The notes beneath the pieces were generated by a model, which did no database searches, was not told the DNA's origin, and saw only the letters and a program-made list of their open reading frames with translations. Made by a program: the position numbers and the translations under genes. Of a stretch of DNA of 64,000 bases, positions 9,310-18,246 are shown one piece after another (position 1 is the first letter of the stretch; every line of letters starts with the position of its first letter). The stretch lies in the NCBI RefSeq assembly GCF_014648415.1, contig NZ_BMRB01000002.1, positions 269,260 to 333,259 of the forward strand. The letters run 5' to 3'. The stretch comes from Actinokineospora fastidiosa (GTDB lineage Bacteria > Actinomycetota > Actinomycetes > Mycobacteriales > Pseudonocardiaceae).

Positions 9310-9475
9310 GGGCCTCCCCCCGAGAGCGTCCTTCATCGAAGAACTCCACTGTGATCCGACCGAACCCGTCGATCAGCTCATCAGCCACCGCAGGCTGCCA
9401 CCCGCGCGAAATGTGCGGGTCCTGAAAACCCGAACGTCGACATCCGATCGTAGAACGCGAAACGCGACCCCTCCA
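9310..9475 (-). pseudogene. remnant of a second serine recombinase N-terminal domain
   Basis: Across shifted minus-strand frames the sequence reads FAFYDRMSTFG and then FQDPHISRGWQ, followed by GFGRITVEFFDEGRSR. These align with FAFYGRTSTVG, FQDPVMSVRWQ and GHGVIVAEFVDVGFSR in the intact recombinase at 7496-8890. At least one frameshift separates the first two segments and the match fades after about 50 residues, so it cannot make a working enzyme. It is a decayed paralogue, either an older insertion or a partial duplication. The catalytic Ser position is still visible in RMST. Confidence 0.65.
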
Positions 9476-10487
9476 CCGACTCTGCATGACCGTCGCGGAC
9501 TGCGCCGCTCGATCAACGCCGCCACGAAGTCAGGGCCAGCCATCCTGCCTGCCTCCTCCGAGCGGGGCCCTCGGCGCACGAGACGGTTAGATCGTCAGGC
9601 CCATGACGGCGCACCTGGCGAGACCACCCGAATAGACCAACACCGGCAGCGGAATCGACTGGGCGTGCCCGCGTCCGTCGGTGGCAACGTAGTCCGGCAG
9701 GGCCGCAGCGATGACTGATTGCCCCGGACAACGGCCAGCGGCGAGCCGCTCCCCTAGTCGAGTGGGCTCAGTGGCGTGCCACGGCGGTTCCGAGGATGTA
9801 GAACGACGTCGGCGTGCGGGCGTCGGGGAAGCGGAATCGGTCGAGGTGCTCGATGGCGAAGCCGGACCGCTCGATCGGAGCGATGCCACCGGGTCCGCTC
9901 TGCTGGACCGGGCCATCGCCGGTGTATTCCGGCCTGGCCTGCTCTACCAACTCCGCTACCACCATTTCGCCCGGGAACCAGACCCCGCGTGGGAACGCCG
10001 GGGGCCCAAGCGCTCCTCGCCACGTCCCCGGCGGCCAGCAGACGCGGTCGCGCGGCGTCGGGCGAGGCCTTGGCCGAGCAGGTCCGCACCAGCAGGCAAC
10101 TGCTCGACCAGGCAGTTCCCAGCACCTGGGCCCACCAGGTAGCGGCCCGTTTGGAGGAAAACGCCGTGCCCGCGTTCACCGGGCAGAAGCGCCGCTCAGC
10201 GAGGCCAAGGCCAACGCCATCCGGCTCGCGGCCCTGTGCCTGGCCGGTGAACCTGCGGCCCGACGCACCACAGGTCTTCGCAACGCGCTGTGCAACGTCG
10301 GCGGAGTCACCGCGCGCCGGTTTACGCGGGCCGGATCCGGCTCGCGGTCAGATCTGAGCCGGATCCGGCCGCTGCAGATGCAGGGCGCGGTGCTCGCGAC
10401 GGTGTGGACCACGTCCACCGGCTACGCCCCATCGCCTGATTGCGAGGCCCCCACCGAGGTGTTCTTGTCGACCGGGCCCACCGACGG
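9476..10487. other. degenerate accessory DNA
   Basis: Open frames here switch strand and phase every 100-200 bp, and none shows sustained coding bias. Two short stretches look like decayed genes: a methyltransferase-like C-terminus on the minus strand (9768-9965), and plus-strand helical segments around 10065-10330 whose frame shifts near 10180. No complete gene is supported. Confidence 0.5.
9768..9965 (-). pseudogene. methyltransferase-like C-terminal remnant
   Basis: The reading MVVAELVEQARPEYTGDGPV, then GFAIEHLDRFRFPDARTP and a final strand SFYILGTAVAR, resembles the last ~65 residues of class I SAM-dependent methyltransferases, where a helix and the FxVEHLDRF strand precede the final beta strand. 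Upstream sequence in this frame does not continue into a Rossmann fold with a GxGxG motif, so only the tail survives. The identification is by pattern only. Confidence 0.35.
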
Positions 10488-11657
10488 TCAAACCATAAGC
10501 TGCGCACGCGCACGACGATCGTCCACAATGCGCCACAAATCCTGTCCCAACTGTTCGGACTGCTCTCGAATCAAGTCGACCCATCCCGGAGGCCACACTG
10601 TTTTCGAGGACCACAGCAGGCCGACCAAAGGCGCATCGCCCAGATCAGCGTCGGACAAATCCACCCCGATCATATCGTTCAACACCTCCACCAGCTTCCC
10701 CAGATGATCGCCGTAGCGAGTCGGAGGCGTTGACACCAAAGCCGTACTGAATGATTTGTCGCGCGAGGTCTCGGCGATCATATCCCTCATCTCTCTGACG
10801 CAGATATTCACAGCCTCTGTCAGTGCGCGAACCGAATCTGCAAACCCGTACTTCTGCTTTGCGATCCGGTCAATAGTGTTGGCGAATTCACGTGCGTCGG
10901 GTTGACGGTCTGCGCGGAGCAGCATCCGTGCCGACAGGTTGACAAGCGCTACCTGGAGGGCTTCCGAAGGTTGCGGATAGCGCACAGGAGGAATGGGGAG
11001 CGTCTTAGGCTTCAAGAGAGAATCCAAGACAGCATTGGCTAGGTCTGACGTGAGGATCAGAAACTCGAGGACGTCGCGCCCTCGGAGTTCACGCAGTGAC
11101 AGGGCCGTTGGATCGATGATATCGGTCACCGCCGAACTGTAGGTCGCTGCTCGCCGCAGGAAATCTATCAACTCCAGATCCACCGAGAGATCAACGTCCG
11201 CGTTGGTCGACTCGTCAAAATCGATGCTCTCCGGTCCGATCAAGGCGGCCAATTTGCTTAAAACTTCAAGGCTTCGCATCGGTATTTGGTTACGCGCGGA
11301 AAACCGCTCAACCGGTCGCCGCCCAGACAGGCGGGAAACGTACAAAGCTAATGGACTGCCGGAAGCCACCGACTGTTCGGGTAGCGAGTGATTTCCCAGT
11401 TTTTCGCGCGACTTCCGATATTCCTGCCTGGGATCATTCTCCGCCTGGCCGCGCTTAGGGCCCCGTCGAACATCCCGGCTTGCAGGAACGTTAACAGGGC
11501 TCCTGAACGATGTATGAGTCGGCTTCTCGGAGGAAGTCAGAGCGCTAAAGCGTCCGGCAAAAGTTTGAGGTTCTCCCATTATTGGGGCGAAGGCCGGTGT
11601 GCGGCGAGACACGACGGCGATCACTTGAGCCAGCAGGGAACGCCGGTGCTTCTTCAC
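10488..11657 (-). CDS. unknown protein, partner of upstream membrane protein
   Basis: A 389-residue protein. Residues 1-110 are basic and low in complexity. The rest is helical, with no catalytic motif I recognise. The C-terminus has the short repeat DLSDADLGDAPLVGLLWSS followed by TVWPPGWVDLIREQSEQLG. This 'xLxGLxWSxxTxWPPxW' ending is shared by various actinobacterial proteins of unknown function. The GTG start at 11657 is preceded by GGGAGG at good spacing and overlaps the stop of the upstream membrane gene by 4 nt (GTGA), so the two are translationally coupled. The gene is less GC-rich than its neighbours, suggesting acquisition by transfer. Confidence 0.75.
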   Translation of the reverse strand: MKKHRRSLLAQVIAVVSRRTPAFAPIMGEPQTFAGRFSALTSSEKPTHTSFRSPVNVPASRDVRRGPKRGQAENDPRQEYRKSREKLGNHSLPEQSVASGSPLALYVSRLSGRRPVERFSARNQIPMRSLEVLSKLAALIGPESIDFDESTNADVDLSVDLELIDFLRRAATYSSAVTDIIDPTALSLRELRGRDVLEFLILTSDLANAVLDSLLKPKTLPIPPVRYPQPSEALQVALVNLSARMLLRADRQPDAREFANTIDRIAKQKYGFADSVRALTEAVNICVREMRDMIAETSRDKSFSTALVSTPPTRYGDHLGKLVEVLNDMIGVDLSDADLGDAPLVGLLWSSKTVWPPGWVDLIREQSEQLGQDLWRIVDDRRARAQLMV

Positions 11658-12145
11658 GTGGCACCTCCCTCGGCCCGGTGTTCATGAGACGAGGCGCGCA
11701 TCGGCCACGATGAGACTGGGTCGGATGTCGCTGGTGGCTGGAGAGCGGGACCTTGGGCCGCGGCGGACGCCGGGGCTGGGGGCGAGGTCGATGGCAAGAC
11801 CGAGTCGGCGGCCGAAGGAAGGCTGGGGGTGGTAGCGGGCAGCGGAACGTACGCGACCAAGTGGCCAGCGATCACTGGCGCCACCGCTCCGACGGCCAGG
11901 GCGGGTAACGGGCCATTTACCTGGTCAGCCAGCGCAGCTCCGAGCGCACCTCCCACAGCCAGCCGCACCGCCTCGCCCACGAAGTAGCCAAGTGGGCCAG
12001 CGGCGAGGCTGTCCGGGTCGGTCACGGTCTCGGCACCGACTTGCCAGGGCCATTTGCGATGCCTGCGGATCAAGGCGGTGAACTCCAGCCCTTCCACGAC
12101 AAAGCCGCCCAGCAGCGCCCAGAGCGTCGCTTCCCACCATGCCAT
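11654..12145 (-). CDS. small membrane protein, first gene of an unknown two-gene operon
   Basis: A 163-residue protein beginning MAWWEATLWALLGGFVVEGL. It has about three hydrophobic helices (residues ~5-25, 51-76 and 80-100) with a basic turn TALIRRHRKWPW between the first two. A Pro/Ala/Ser-rich, probably cytoplasmic or disordered tail covers residues 105-163. No signal peptidase site or transporter motif is visible. The gene is coupled by a 4-nt overlap to the soluble protein at 10488-11657, which implies a stoichiometric pair, perhaps a membrane anchor plus effector. The function is unknown. Confidence 0.7.
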   Translation of the reverse strand: MAWWEATLWALLGGFVVEGLEFTALIRRHRKWPWQVGAETVTDPDSLAAGPLGYFVGEAVRLAVGGALGAALADQVNGPLPALAVGAVAPVIAGHLVAYVPLPATTPSLPSAADSVLPSTSPPAPASAAAQGPALQPPATSDPVSSWPMRASSHEHRAEGGAT

Positions 12146-12590
12146 CGGAGGACCTTAACCGAGGTAGCACGCGGCGCGCATGGTTCCGTGCAAGTAGTCA
12201 CCTGGCCTGACCAGTTCTGTGACTCTTCTCGCCAAGCGAAGGTCGTAACTGGCCGGGCACGGCTGGCCACAACGGGCCCAGGGACGACGCCGATGTAGCC
12301 TTCGCACTCCTGGCAGACGTCACCGGTGCCGTCGGCGCGGCGGAGGGCCTGTTGAGGTCACCCTGCTCAGCGCCGCGGGCGCTCCCGCCCTAGGCAGGTC
12401 GCTACAGCGGCTAGCCGTTACCAAAGGTGATGCCGGGGGCGTTGATCACGGGCTTCCAGCGCATCGCCGGTCGGGCGCACCTGGCCCCGGTCGGGTCGTA
12501 AGATGCAGAACACTCATCGCGGCCTGCTCAGTCGAGAATTGCCCCTTGCGCGGTAGAATATCCGGCGAATCTCGAAATCGTAATGTCACG
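12146..12590. other. intergenic, no gene seen
   Basis: Between the start of the membrane protein gene and the stop of the STAND gene, frames are short and lack bias. The upstream part should carry the promoter of the two-gene operon. No clear hairpin with a U tract was found. Confidence 0.5.
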
Positions 12591-14690
12591 CTATTGAGTG
12601 AGCCGCATGCGAATGCTCTCTGCTGTGGCTGTGTCATCCAGGTCTTCGCAGATGGTGAGCGCCTGACGCCAGTAACCTTCAGCCGCTTCGGTCGAGCCTG
12701 TGGCGTGGAGGGCGGCACCGAGCCCGATCATGCTTCGCGCCGCGCTCCACCGGTCGCCGATCTCGTCGTGGACGACCAATGCCTGATGGAACAGCTCCGT
12801 CGCAGCCTCGAACCGCTTCTCGCTGAGGTGGATGTGGCCGAGGTTGCCCAATGCGAAGCCTTCGCCTTGGCGGTGCCCGATGGCCTGGAACAGGTTCAGT
12901 GCTTCACGCAGTGCCGGTGTCGCCTCGTTCGACCGGCGGAGGTCCAAGTAGGTCTCGCCGAGGCTGTGCAGCGTCCATGCCTGTCCCCACCGGTCATCGG
13001 TCTGCCGCCAGAGGCCCAGAGCGTCGACCAGGTGGGTGAGCGCCTCGTCTGGGCGCCCTCGCAGTCGATGGGCGTACCCCACGTTGCTCAGCGCTTCGCG
13101 GACGCCCCACTGGTCATCGATTTCGCGGAAGATCTCGAGTGCGCGCTCCACGTATTCGGCGCCCTTCCCTACCCGGTGCATGCTGAACTGGGCCTCTCGG
13201 AGCGAGTGCAGCGTCCATGCTTCGCCGCGGCGGTCGCCTATCGACCTCGCCGCCTCCAACCCGATGGTCAGCACTCGAGTCCAGTCCTGCCATGGCTTGC
13301 TTAGAAAGAAGTACCCCCACAACGCGACGGGAAGGCGCCAGGCGATCGAATGCTCGCCCCATTCTACGGCTTGTTGGACCGAGGCCAGCAAGTTGGCACG
13401 TTCGAGTTCGCACCACCGCGCGGCCGCCCGTTGATCAACGAAGATAGCCTGTGGAGGGTTGGTCGAGGTGTGACCGAGCGTCACACAGTACGAGCGACGG
13501 GTGAGAAGGTGATCCGCAGCATCGGCGGTCTCCAGGTAACAATCCAGCAGGCGACGCACGGCGGTCTGTCGCGCGGATGCGTCTTCCTCGGCGTTCACCC
13601 GCTCTACCGCGTACAGGCGCACTAGGTCGTGGAACCTGTAGCGTTCGCGCGCGACCTCGATGAGCAGGTTGGCGTCCACGAGGACTTCCAGTGCCTGTAG
13701 CGCATCGCGTGGTGTCATGTCGGCCGCCGCCGCGGCTGCGCGGACACCGAACTCAGGGCCCGCGTGCACGCCCAGCCAGCGGAACATGCTGGACGCTGCG
13801 GTCGGCAGTTTCCGGTAGGACCAGGAGAACGCGAGCCGGACAGGGCTGGCTCCCTCACGACTGGCAAGAAGGTCGAGGCGGTGCTGTTCGGCAGTGAACT
13901 GCTCGACCAAGTCGGCGATCGTCCAGTAAGGGCTACCCGAGACCCGCTCGCCCGCGATTCGCAGGGCCAAAGGCAGGCACGCGCACAACCTCGCGAGTTC
14001 GCCGGTGGCCTCGGGTTCCGCCGCCAACCGCTCAGATCCCGCAGCCGCCCCCAACAGTTCCACCGCGTCGGCCGGAGACAACGCGCTGAGCGTGATCCGC
14101 CGCGCTCCCACACCTGCGGCCAGTTCGCCTAGCAGCCTGCGGCTTGTGACCAGAACCCCGCACGCGGACGTACCCGGCAGCAGCGGGCTGATCTGATCGA
14201 TGTCGCCAGCGTTGTCCAGCACAACCAGGACGCGGCGGTCAGCCAGCAGAGTGCGGTACAGGGACGCCAGCTCATCCGTCCGCTCAGGCACCCGGTCGGG
14301 CGCCACTCCGAGTGCTCGGACGAAACCGTCCAGCGCTTGGCGTGCGGACACTGGCGCGGTCATGTCAAACCCGCGCAGATTCATGTACAGCTGCCCGTCC
14401 GGAAAGCGCAGGCTTTCGCGATGAGCCCAGCGCACCACCAGTGCAGTCTTCCCCGCACCCGGTGGTCCCGACACCAGCGCGGTCCTGCCCGCAGCCACAA
14501 TCTCACCGAGTTGCCGCAGTTCATCGTCCCGCCCGATGAAGTCAGGGGTGTCGAAGGGAAGCTGGCGGGGAATCGACGACCGAGGTTCACCCATTTGACG
14601 GATATGCACGCTGCCGTACATGTTCTTGGCCTGAACTACCGCGTGGGCCGAACCAACGACGGAGTTCCGAGTCAGGTCGCCATCGCTCAC
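12591..14690 (-). CDS. NB-ARC/TPR STAND ATPase without DNA-binding domain
   Basis: About 699 residues from the GTG at 14690. The N-terminus has NSVVGSAHAVVQAKNMYGSV, a short glycine-spaced motif (GxxxxVVQA..xGxV) found at the start of many actinobacterial conflict-type STAND proteins. Next comes an NB-ARC module with P-loop GPPGAGKTALVVRWAH, Walker B-like RRVLVVLDNAGD, sensor-like LVTSRR and the GLPL-equivalent CLPLALRIAGE. A winged-helix-like region is followed by at least six TPRs, with repeated units of the type WTLHSLGETYLDLRRSNEA. It resembles the C-terminal part of AfsR but has no SARP/BTAD domain, so it may sense a ligand and oligomerise rather than bind DNA. The frame is open up to an ATG at 14852; the GTG was chosen because it begins just before the N-terminal motif. 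Confidence 0.82.
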   Translation of the reverse strand: MSDGDLTRNSVVGSAHAVVQAKNMYGSVHIRQMGEPRSSIPRQLPFDTPDFIGRDDELRQLGEIVAAGRTALVSGPPGAGKTALVVRWAHRESLRFPDGQLYMNLRGFDMTAPVSARQALDGFVRALGVAPDRVPERTDELASLYRTLLADRRVLVVLDNAGDIDQISPLLPGTSACGVLVTSRRLLGELAAGVGARRITLSALSPADAVELLGAAAGSERLAAEPEATGELARLCACLPLALRIAGERVSGSPYWTIADLVEQFTAEQHRLDLLASREGASPVRLAFSWSYRKLPTAASSMFRWLGVHAGPEFGVRAAAAAADMTPRDALQALEVLVDANLLIEVARERYRFHDLVRLYAVERVNAEEDASARQTAVRRLLDCYLETADAADHLLTRRSYCVTLGHTSTNPPQAIFVDQRAAARWCELERANLLASVQQAVEWGEHSIAWRLPVALWGYFFLSKPWQDWTRVLTIGLEAARSIGDRRGEAWTLHSLREAQFSMHRVGKGAEYVERALEIFREIDDQWGVREALSNVGYAHRLRGRPDEALTHLVDALGLWRQTDDRWGQAWTLHSLGETYLDLRRSNEATPALREALNLFQAIGHRQGEGFALGNLGHIHLSEKRFEAATELFHQALVVHDEIGDRWSAARSMIGLGAALHATGSTEAAEGYWRQALTICEDLDDTATAESIRMRLTQ

Positions 14691-15838
14691 CCGGCAATCC
14701 TCGGGGTTGGCGTCGCCGCAGGGAAGGGTGACATCGCCAAGATCCCGCCATGGCACCGGGCTCGGTGACCGTGCCAGGCGTTCGGTCATGCGCATCGGTC
14801 GAAGTCCCGGGCGGACGACCGTTTCGCTGTCGGTGGCGCTGAGCCGCGCCACCTTGGCCTGCCGGGGGCGGTGGCCCTAGGCGGGCATGACCTCGGGCTG
14901 CTTGGTCAGAAACCGCAGCAGCTTTCTCGGCCCGGCGACTAAGTACACCGACGACGTCGACGGCGCGAGAAGTTCCAAGCCTCCTCGTCCCGGCCGGTCC
15001 GGCTTTCGACGGGATTTCCTCCACAGAACTCGTCCTACCGCTGCTGCGCGGCGAGTCCGTCACCCCACGGATGGATACACCTTCATCCGCAGCACCCCAG
15101 ACGAGAGGGGATCTCAGGAAGGAGCGGGGCTGACGGCACGACGACTGGTTCATTACAAGGCTCTCACCCTGCGCGGCATCACGGAGCTGACCACCGCGGG
15201 CGCAACCGCCAGCATGGACTTCACCTTCGCCGAAGCGGGCCAGGTCAGCGCCGACGAGATGGTCGCCGTCGCCCCCGGCCTACGACCTCCGAGTACGCCT
15301 ACGGCGTCCAACCGGCCGCTACTCAAAGTATTCGGCCAGTCAGCCGCACACACCCGCGCCCGTCCAGCGGACGACGACGGATGCCGCGACTTCCAGGATG
15401 GACGCAGGACGACCGCGTAGCGGACCCGGACAGCGAGTCAGGTCGCGGCGCGGCCGCGGATCGCTGGTCAGCCCTACGGGGGTGGCACCGCCGCTGGAGG
15501 TTGGACCGTGCCAGACCGGCCAGTACCGCTGGTACAGCTCGGTCGACGTCTTCCGGCTCGCCAGGATGGGTGGGCTCATCCAGGCCCGCAGATGCCGCGG
15601 CCGTCCTCTCGAACGCCAGTACTCGCTGCCTCCCTCGCCGCTGACAGGCATCCCACCCACGTGCTCGGCGCACCGATCCCCACCATCGGCCGCGTGCACA
15701 CCCTCGCCCTTCTGCCCAGCACTGCGACACCGCGCAAGCGAGTCCATCCGGCCCCTGACCCAACTGGAGCGGGATGCCGACAGAACGGCACGCCCGGGGG
15801 CCCTTGCGCACGTAAGCGGACAACCCTAGGTTCGCGCA
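14691..15838. other. about 1.1 kb with no convincing gene
   Basis: Frames at 14887-15420 (+) and 15323-16063 (-) are open but contain low-complexity Arg/Pro/Ser runs and match no family I know. The region may be decayed sequence within the accessory zone. It includes the upstream regions of the STAND gene and of the DUF4760-like gene. Confidence 0.45.
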
Positions 15839-16384
15839 GTGACTCTGACGATCATGCTCAACCTCGCCGCGTTGGCGATCTCTCTCACAGCACTCGTCAT
15901 CTCTCTGCTTCTCACCCTCCGTCAGATCCGATTGGCCAGTGGCAAGATCCACCTTCCGGTAATCCTGGAATCGTTCAAGGAAACACGTGATGCACGGTGG
16001 TTCGAGGCGCAGGAGTACGTACTGACCGAGTTGACCAAGGAGCATGAGCCCACCTGCGGTCATCGCGGTCTACCGGAGCAGGCACGCGCTCACGTTGACA
16101 CGATCGGCCTCTTCTTCGACGATCTCGGAAAGCTCATCGCGCATGGCATGATCGATCAGAGCTTGGTCATCGGCGGGTACGGTCTGAACATCGTTCGTCT
16201 GTGGGACGCCATATCTCCGTACGTGTACACGGAGCGGCGCGCGCACGGCCTGCACTTCTGGGTCTACTTCGAGGATCTTGCCGCACGAACGGCAGCCACA
16301 CACCCCGAAGTGGTGTACACCAAACTGGGTATGCGCTCACGCCCGCCACGCCGGAAACCGGACGCGGCCGAGCCTGCCGTCTAG
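15839..16384 (+). CDS. DUF4760-like membrane-anchored protein
   Basis: A 181-residue protein starting at GTG 15839. Residues 3-27 form a single hydrophobic helix (LAALAISLTALVISLLLTL). The soluble part has ILESFKETRDARWFEAQEYV, then DTIGLFFDDLGKLIAHGMID and FWVYFEDLAARTA. This helical arrangement, with a conserved FxxDLGxLxxxGxID segment, is typical of DUF4760-like proteins, which are small membrane-tethered proteins of unknown role. It stands alone, with decayed DNA on both sides. An internal ATG at 15854 would shorten it by five residues. Confidence 0.65.
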   Translation: MTLTIMLNLAALAISLTALVISLLLTLRQIRLASGKIHLPVILESFKETRDARWFEAQEYVLTELTKEHEPTCGHRGLPEQARAHVDTIGLFFDDLGKLIAHGMIDQSLVIGGYGLNIVRLWDAISPYVYTERRAHGLHFWVYFEDLAARTAATHPEVVYTKLGMRSRPPRRKPDAAEPAV

Positions 16385-16459
16385 AACTTGGCTTCAACGG
16401 CGTTCGGCTGGGTCTGGGGGTTCGTTCTCCCGCAGAGATCGGGCCACGTCCGCGGTCAA

Positions 16460-17030
16460 CTCCTCGCGTTAGCCTTCGTTGAGCGGACCATCGTCCTGCG
16501 CTCGTGGGAGAACAGGCGGATCGTCGCGACGCACCTGCCGATCATCGCCAGGCTGCAGGGTGTCGCGATCGCGATCGTGACACCCTGCAGGGTGCTCAGC
16601 CCCCACCAGCACCAAGCCGACGGCGACCGCGCCTTCGGCTGACGACCAGAAGATCCGGCTCCACACCCAACGAGGTCTCGTCACCGCCGGAGGCTGGCAT
16701 GTCCACGACGAGCGACCCGGAGTCCCAGGAGGTGACGAAGAACAGCACCACGAGCACGCCCGCCACCCCGACAACCGCCGAACAGCTGGCGGACAGGCCA
16801 GCCCCGAAGACGGAGAACCACAGAAACCTCACCACCGTCGGCATCAGCAGCACCGTCGCGACGAACTCGGGCACTCTGCGCCCGTTGAAGATCCGGGAGA
16901 TGAACACGCCGACGAACGGCACCACGAGATCCACCAACCCCAGTAGAACGCCGTCCAACAGCCCTGCTACGCCTCGCTCTCGGCGCTCTGGAACGCCGTC
17001 GTGCTGAAGCTCATCCGCAGGAAGCCCTGC
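16460..17030 (-). pseudogene. decayed BCCT-family betaine/choline transporter
   Basis: Minus-strand frames spell pieces of a BCCT transporter in the right order but in different phases: FLRMSFSTTAFQSAESEA, a stop, AFYWGWWISW, then PFVGVFISRIFNGRRVPEFV, FLWFSVFG, VVLFFVTSWDSGSLVVDM, and in another frame RIFWSSAEGAVAVGLVLVGA. The Trp-rich WWISW and the SDSGS-like segment (here SWDSGSL) are family hallmarks. At least two frameshifts and an in-frame stop interrupt it, and the N-terminal half is absent. It was once an osmolyte importer and is now dead. Confidence 0.7.
16553..16590. repeat. 38-bp near-perfect palindrome inside the BCCT remnant
   Basis: The arm CTGCAGGGTGTC (16553-16564) is mirrored by GACACCCTGCAG (16579-16590), and the centre CGATCGCGATCG is itself self-complementary. 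Only one position departs from perfect symmetry (G opposite T). It could form a 19-bp hairpin. It falls where the transporter frame is lost. Confidence 0.7.
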
Positions 17031-17541
17031 AGGTACAGCACCTCGGGCTGGATGGGCACGAGCCTGCTCGGGTGCACCTCGGTTATATGCGATGGGTGAA
17101 CAACGATGATCTGTGGTTCGCTGGAATTCGCTGGCACCAGATCCAGACGTCAACCCTCGCTATCGCGCGAGGCGACGTCGAACATGTGATCGCCGTCGCC
17201 GCCGCCGGCAAGATGAGGTACTGCCGCCGCAACGCCGACGGCAGTACCTGCTGGCACCTGGTCTGACCGAACCGGCGCGGGGACAAGCACGCCTTGTCTC
17301 CCCGCCGGAACGTCACGAGCGAACCTGCTGGTAGAGGGACTGGACGTAACGATCGCGCCGGGGTCGGACGTGGTGGGCGCCAGTCTGGAGGAGATCCCTG
17401 GGTTTGAGACTGAGGTGATGGCGGGGTTCACGCCTGGCGGACGGCGCGATCAGTTCCGACGTTGGTCAGCTGGAACAGGTGTGGACGTGGGATGACGCCG
17501 TCGTCGTGCCCCCAGCTCGGACCGTCTGCGGGTGGCCGGGC
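17031..17541. other. no supported gene; patch shared with 7441-7491
   Basis: Short plus-strand frames exist, the last reading NLLVEGLDVTIAPGSDVVG from 17323. A related reading NLLVEGL...SGSD occurs at 7443-7490. Neither is a complete gene. The stretch probably holds decayed coding DNA downstream of the lipoprotein gene. Confidence 0.4.
17217..17248. repeat. 10-bp inverted repeat, 12-nt loop
   Basis: GGTACTGCCG at 17217-17226 and CGGCAGTACC at 17239-17248 form a perfect stem in a stretch of about 500 bp (17031-17541) with no supported gene. The role is unknown. Confidence 0.5.
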
Positions 17542-18246
17542 TCAGGCCGGGGCGAGGAGCAGGGGGCGCAACGCCTTGTCGAGTGCGTCCCCGGTGAGGC
17601 TGCGGGCGACGACGGTGCCTGGGTCGTCGGTGGCGAAACCGGGGCAGCTCTCCTCCGGGGACTCCGTCCCGCGCAGGGTGACGACCTTGACCTCCCGGCC
17701 GGTCCGGGCCTCGCGGACCGTGACCCGGTACGTCGCCTCGTACAGTGGCCATGTGCGGCTCTTGGCCACCCCCCGGTCGAACCGGCAGGTGACCTTGCCG
17801 GAGCGTTTGCCCAGCACCGGGACGACACACGCGAACAGCTGTATCAGGTTGTGGTCGAAGTCGAGCGTGCTCCCGGGAGGCAGCAGCTTGGTCTCGCCCG
17901 CCACGATCGGCGAGTGCTGCATCCGCCGGTTGGTCAGGGACACCTCGTACACGTCGATGTAGTGCGGGCCCGGTCCGGCATATGGGGCGCTCGTGGGGTT
18001 GTAGACCCGGGACTTCGGCTGTTCACAAGCCGCCCTCCTGGCCTCGTGCGCTTCCTCGGACGACAACTTCTTCGGCGGAGCAGTGGGAGTTGTGGTCCTC
18101 GCGGTGGTGGTCGTCGTTGTGACGGCCGATGTGGTGGTTGTGCTCGTCCGGGCCACCTCGGGCGTCGCCGCCAGTGGTTCGTGGCTGGTCCCACAAGCGG
18201 ACAGCATGACCAGCACGACAGCGACCGGGGTGACCCGGGCGCACAT
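17542..18246 (-). CDS. secreted lipoprotein of unknown function
   Basis: From the ATG at 18246 the protein has 234 residues and begins MCARVTPVAVVLVMLSACGT. It carries a type II signal peptide with lipobox LSAC, so it is likely lipid-anchored outside the membrane. A long Thr-rich linker (about residues 30-60) leads to a C-terminal domain of about 165 residues with several Cys (AACEQ, FACVV, VTCRF, ESCPG) that could form two disulfides. The domain contains no enzyme motif I recognise. An upstream ATG at 18279 is in frame but would put charged residues before the signal peptide. Confidence 0.75.
   Translation of the reverse strand: MCARVTPVAVVLVMLSACGTSHEPLAATPEVARTSTTTTSAVTTTTTTARTTTPTAPPKKLSSEEAHEARRAACEQPKSRVYNPTSAPYAGPGPHYIDVYEVSLTNRRMQHSPIVAGETKLLPPGSTLDFDHNLIQLFACVVPVLGKRSGKVTCRFDRGVAKSRTWPLYEATYRVTVREARTGREVKVVTLRGTESPEESCPGFATDDPGTVVARSLTGDALDKALRPLLLAPA

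Noticed and set aside
14887-15420. 177-residue plus-strand frame
   Set aside because: Low complexity at the start, no family resemblance and no ribosome site.
16504-17007. 167-residue Thr/Pro-rich plus-strand frame
   Set aside because: It is the antisense of the BCCT remnant.
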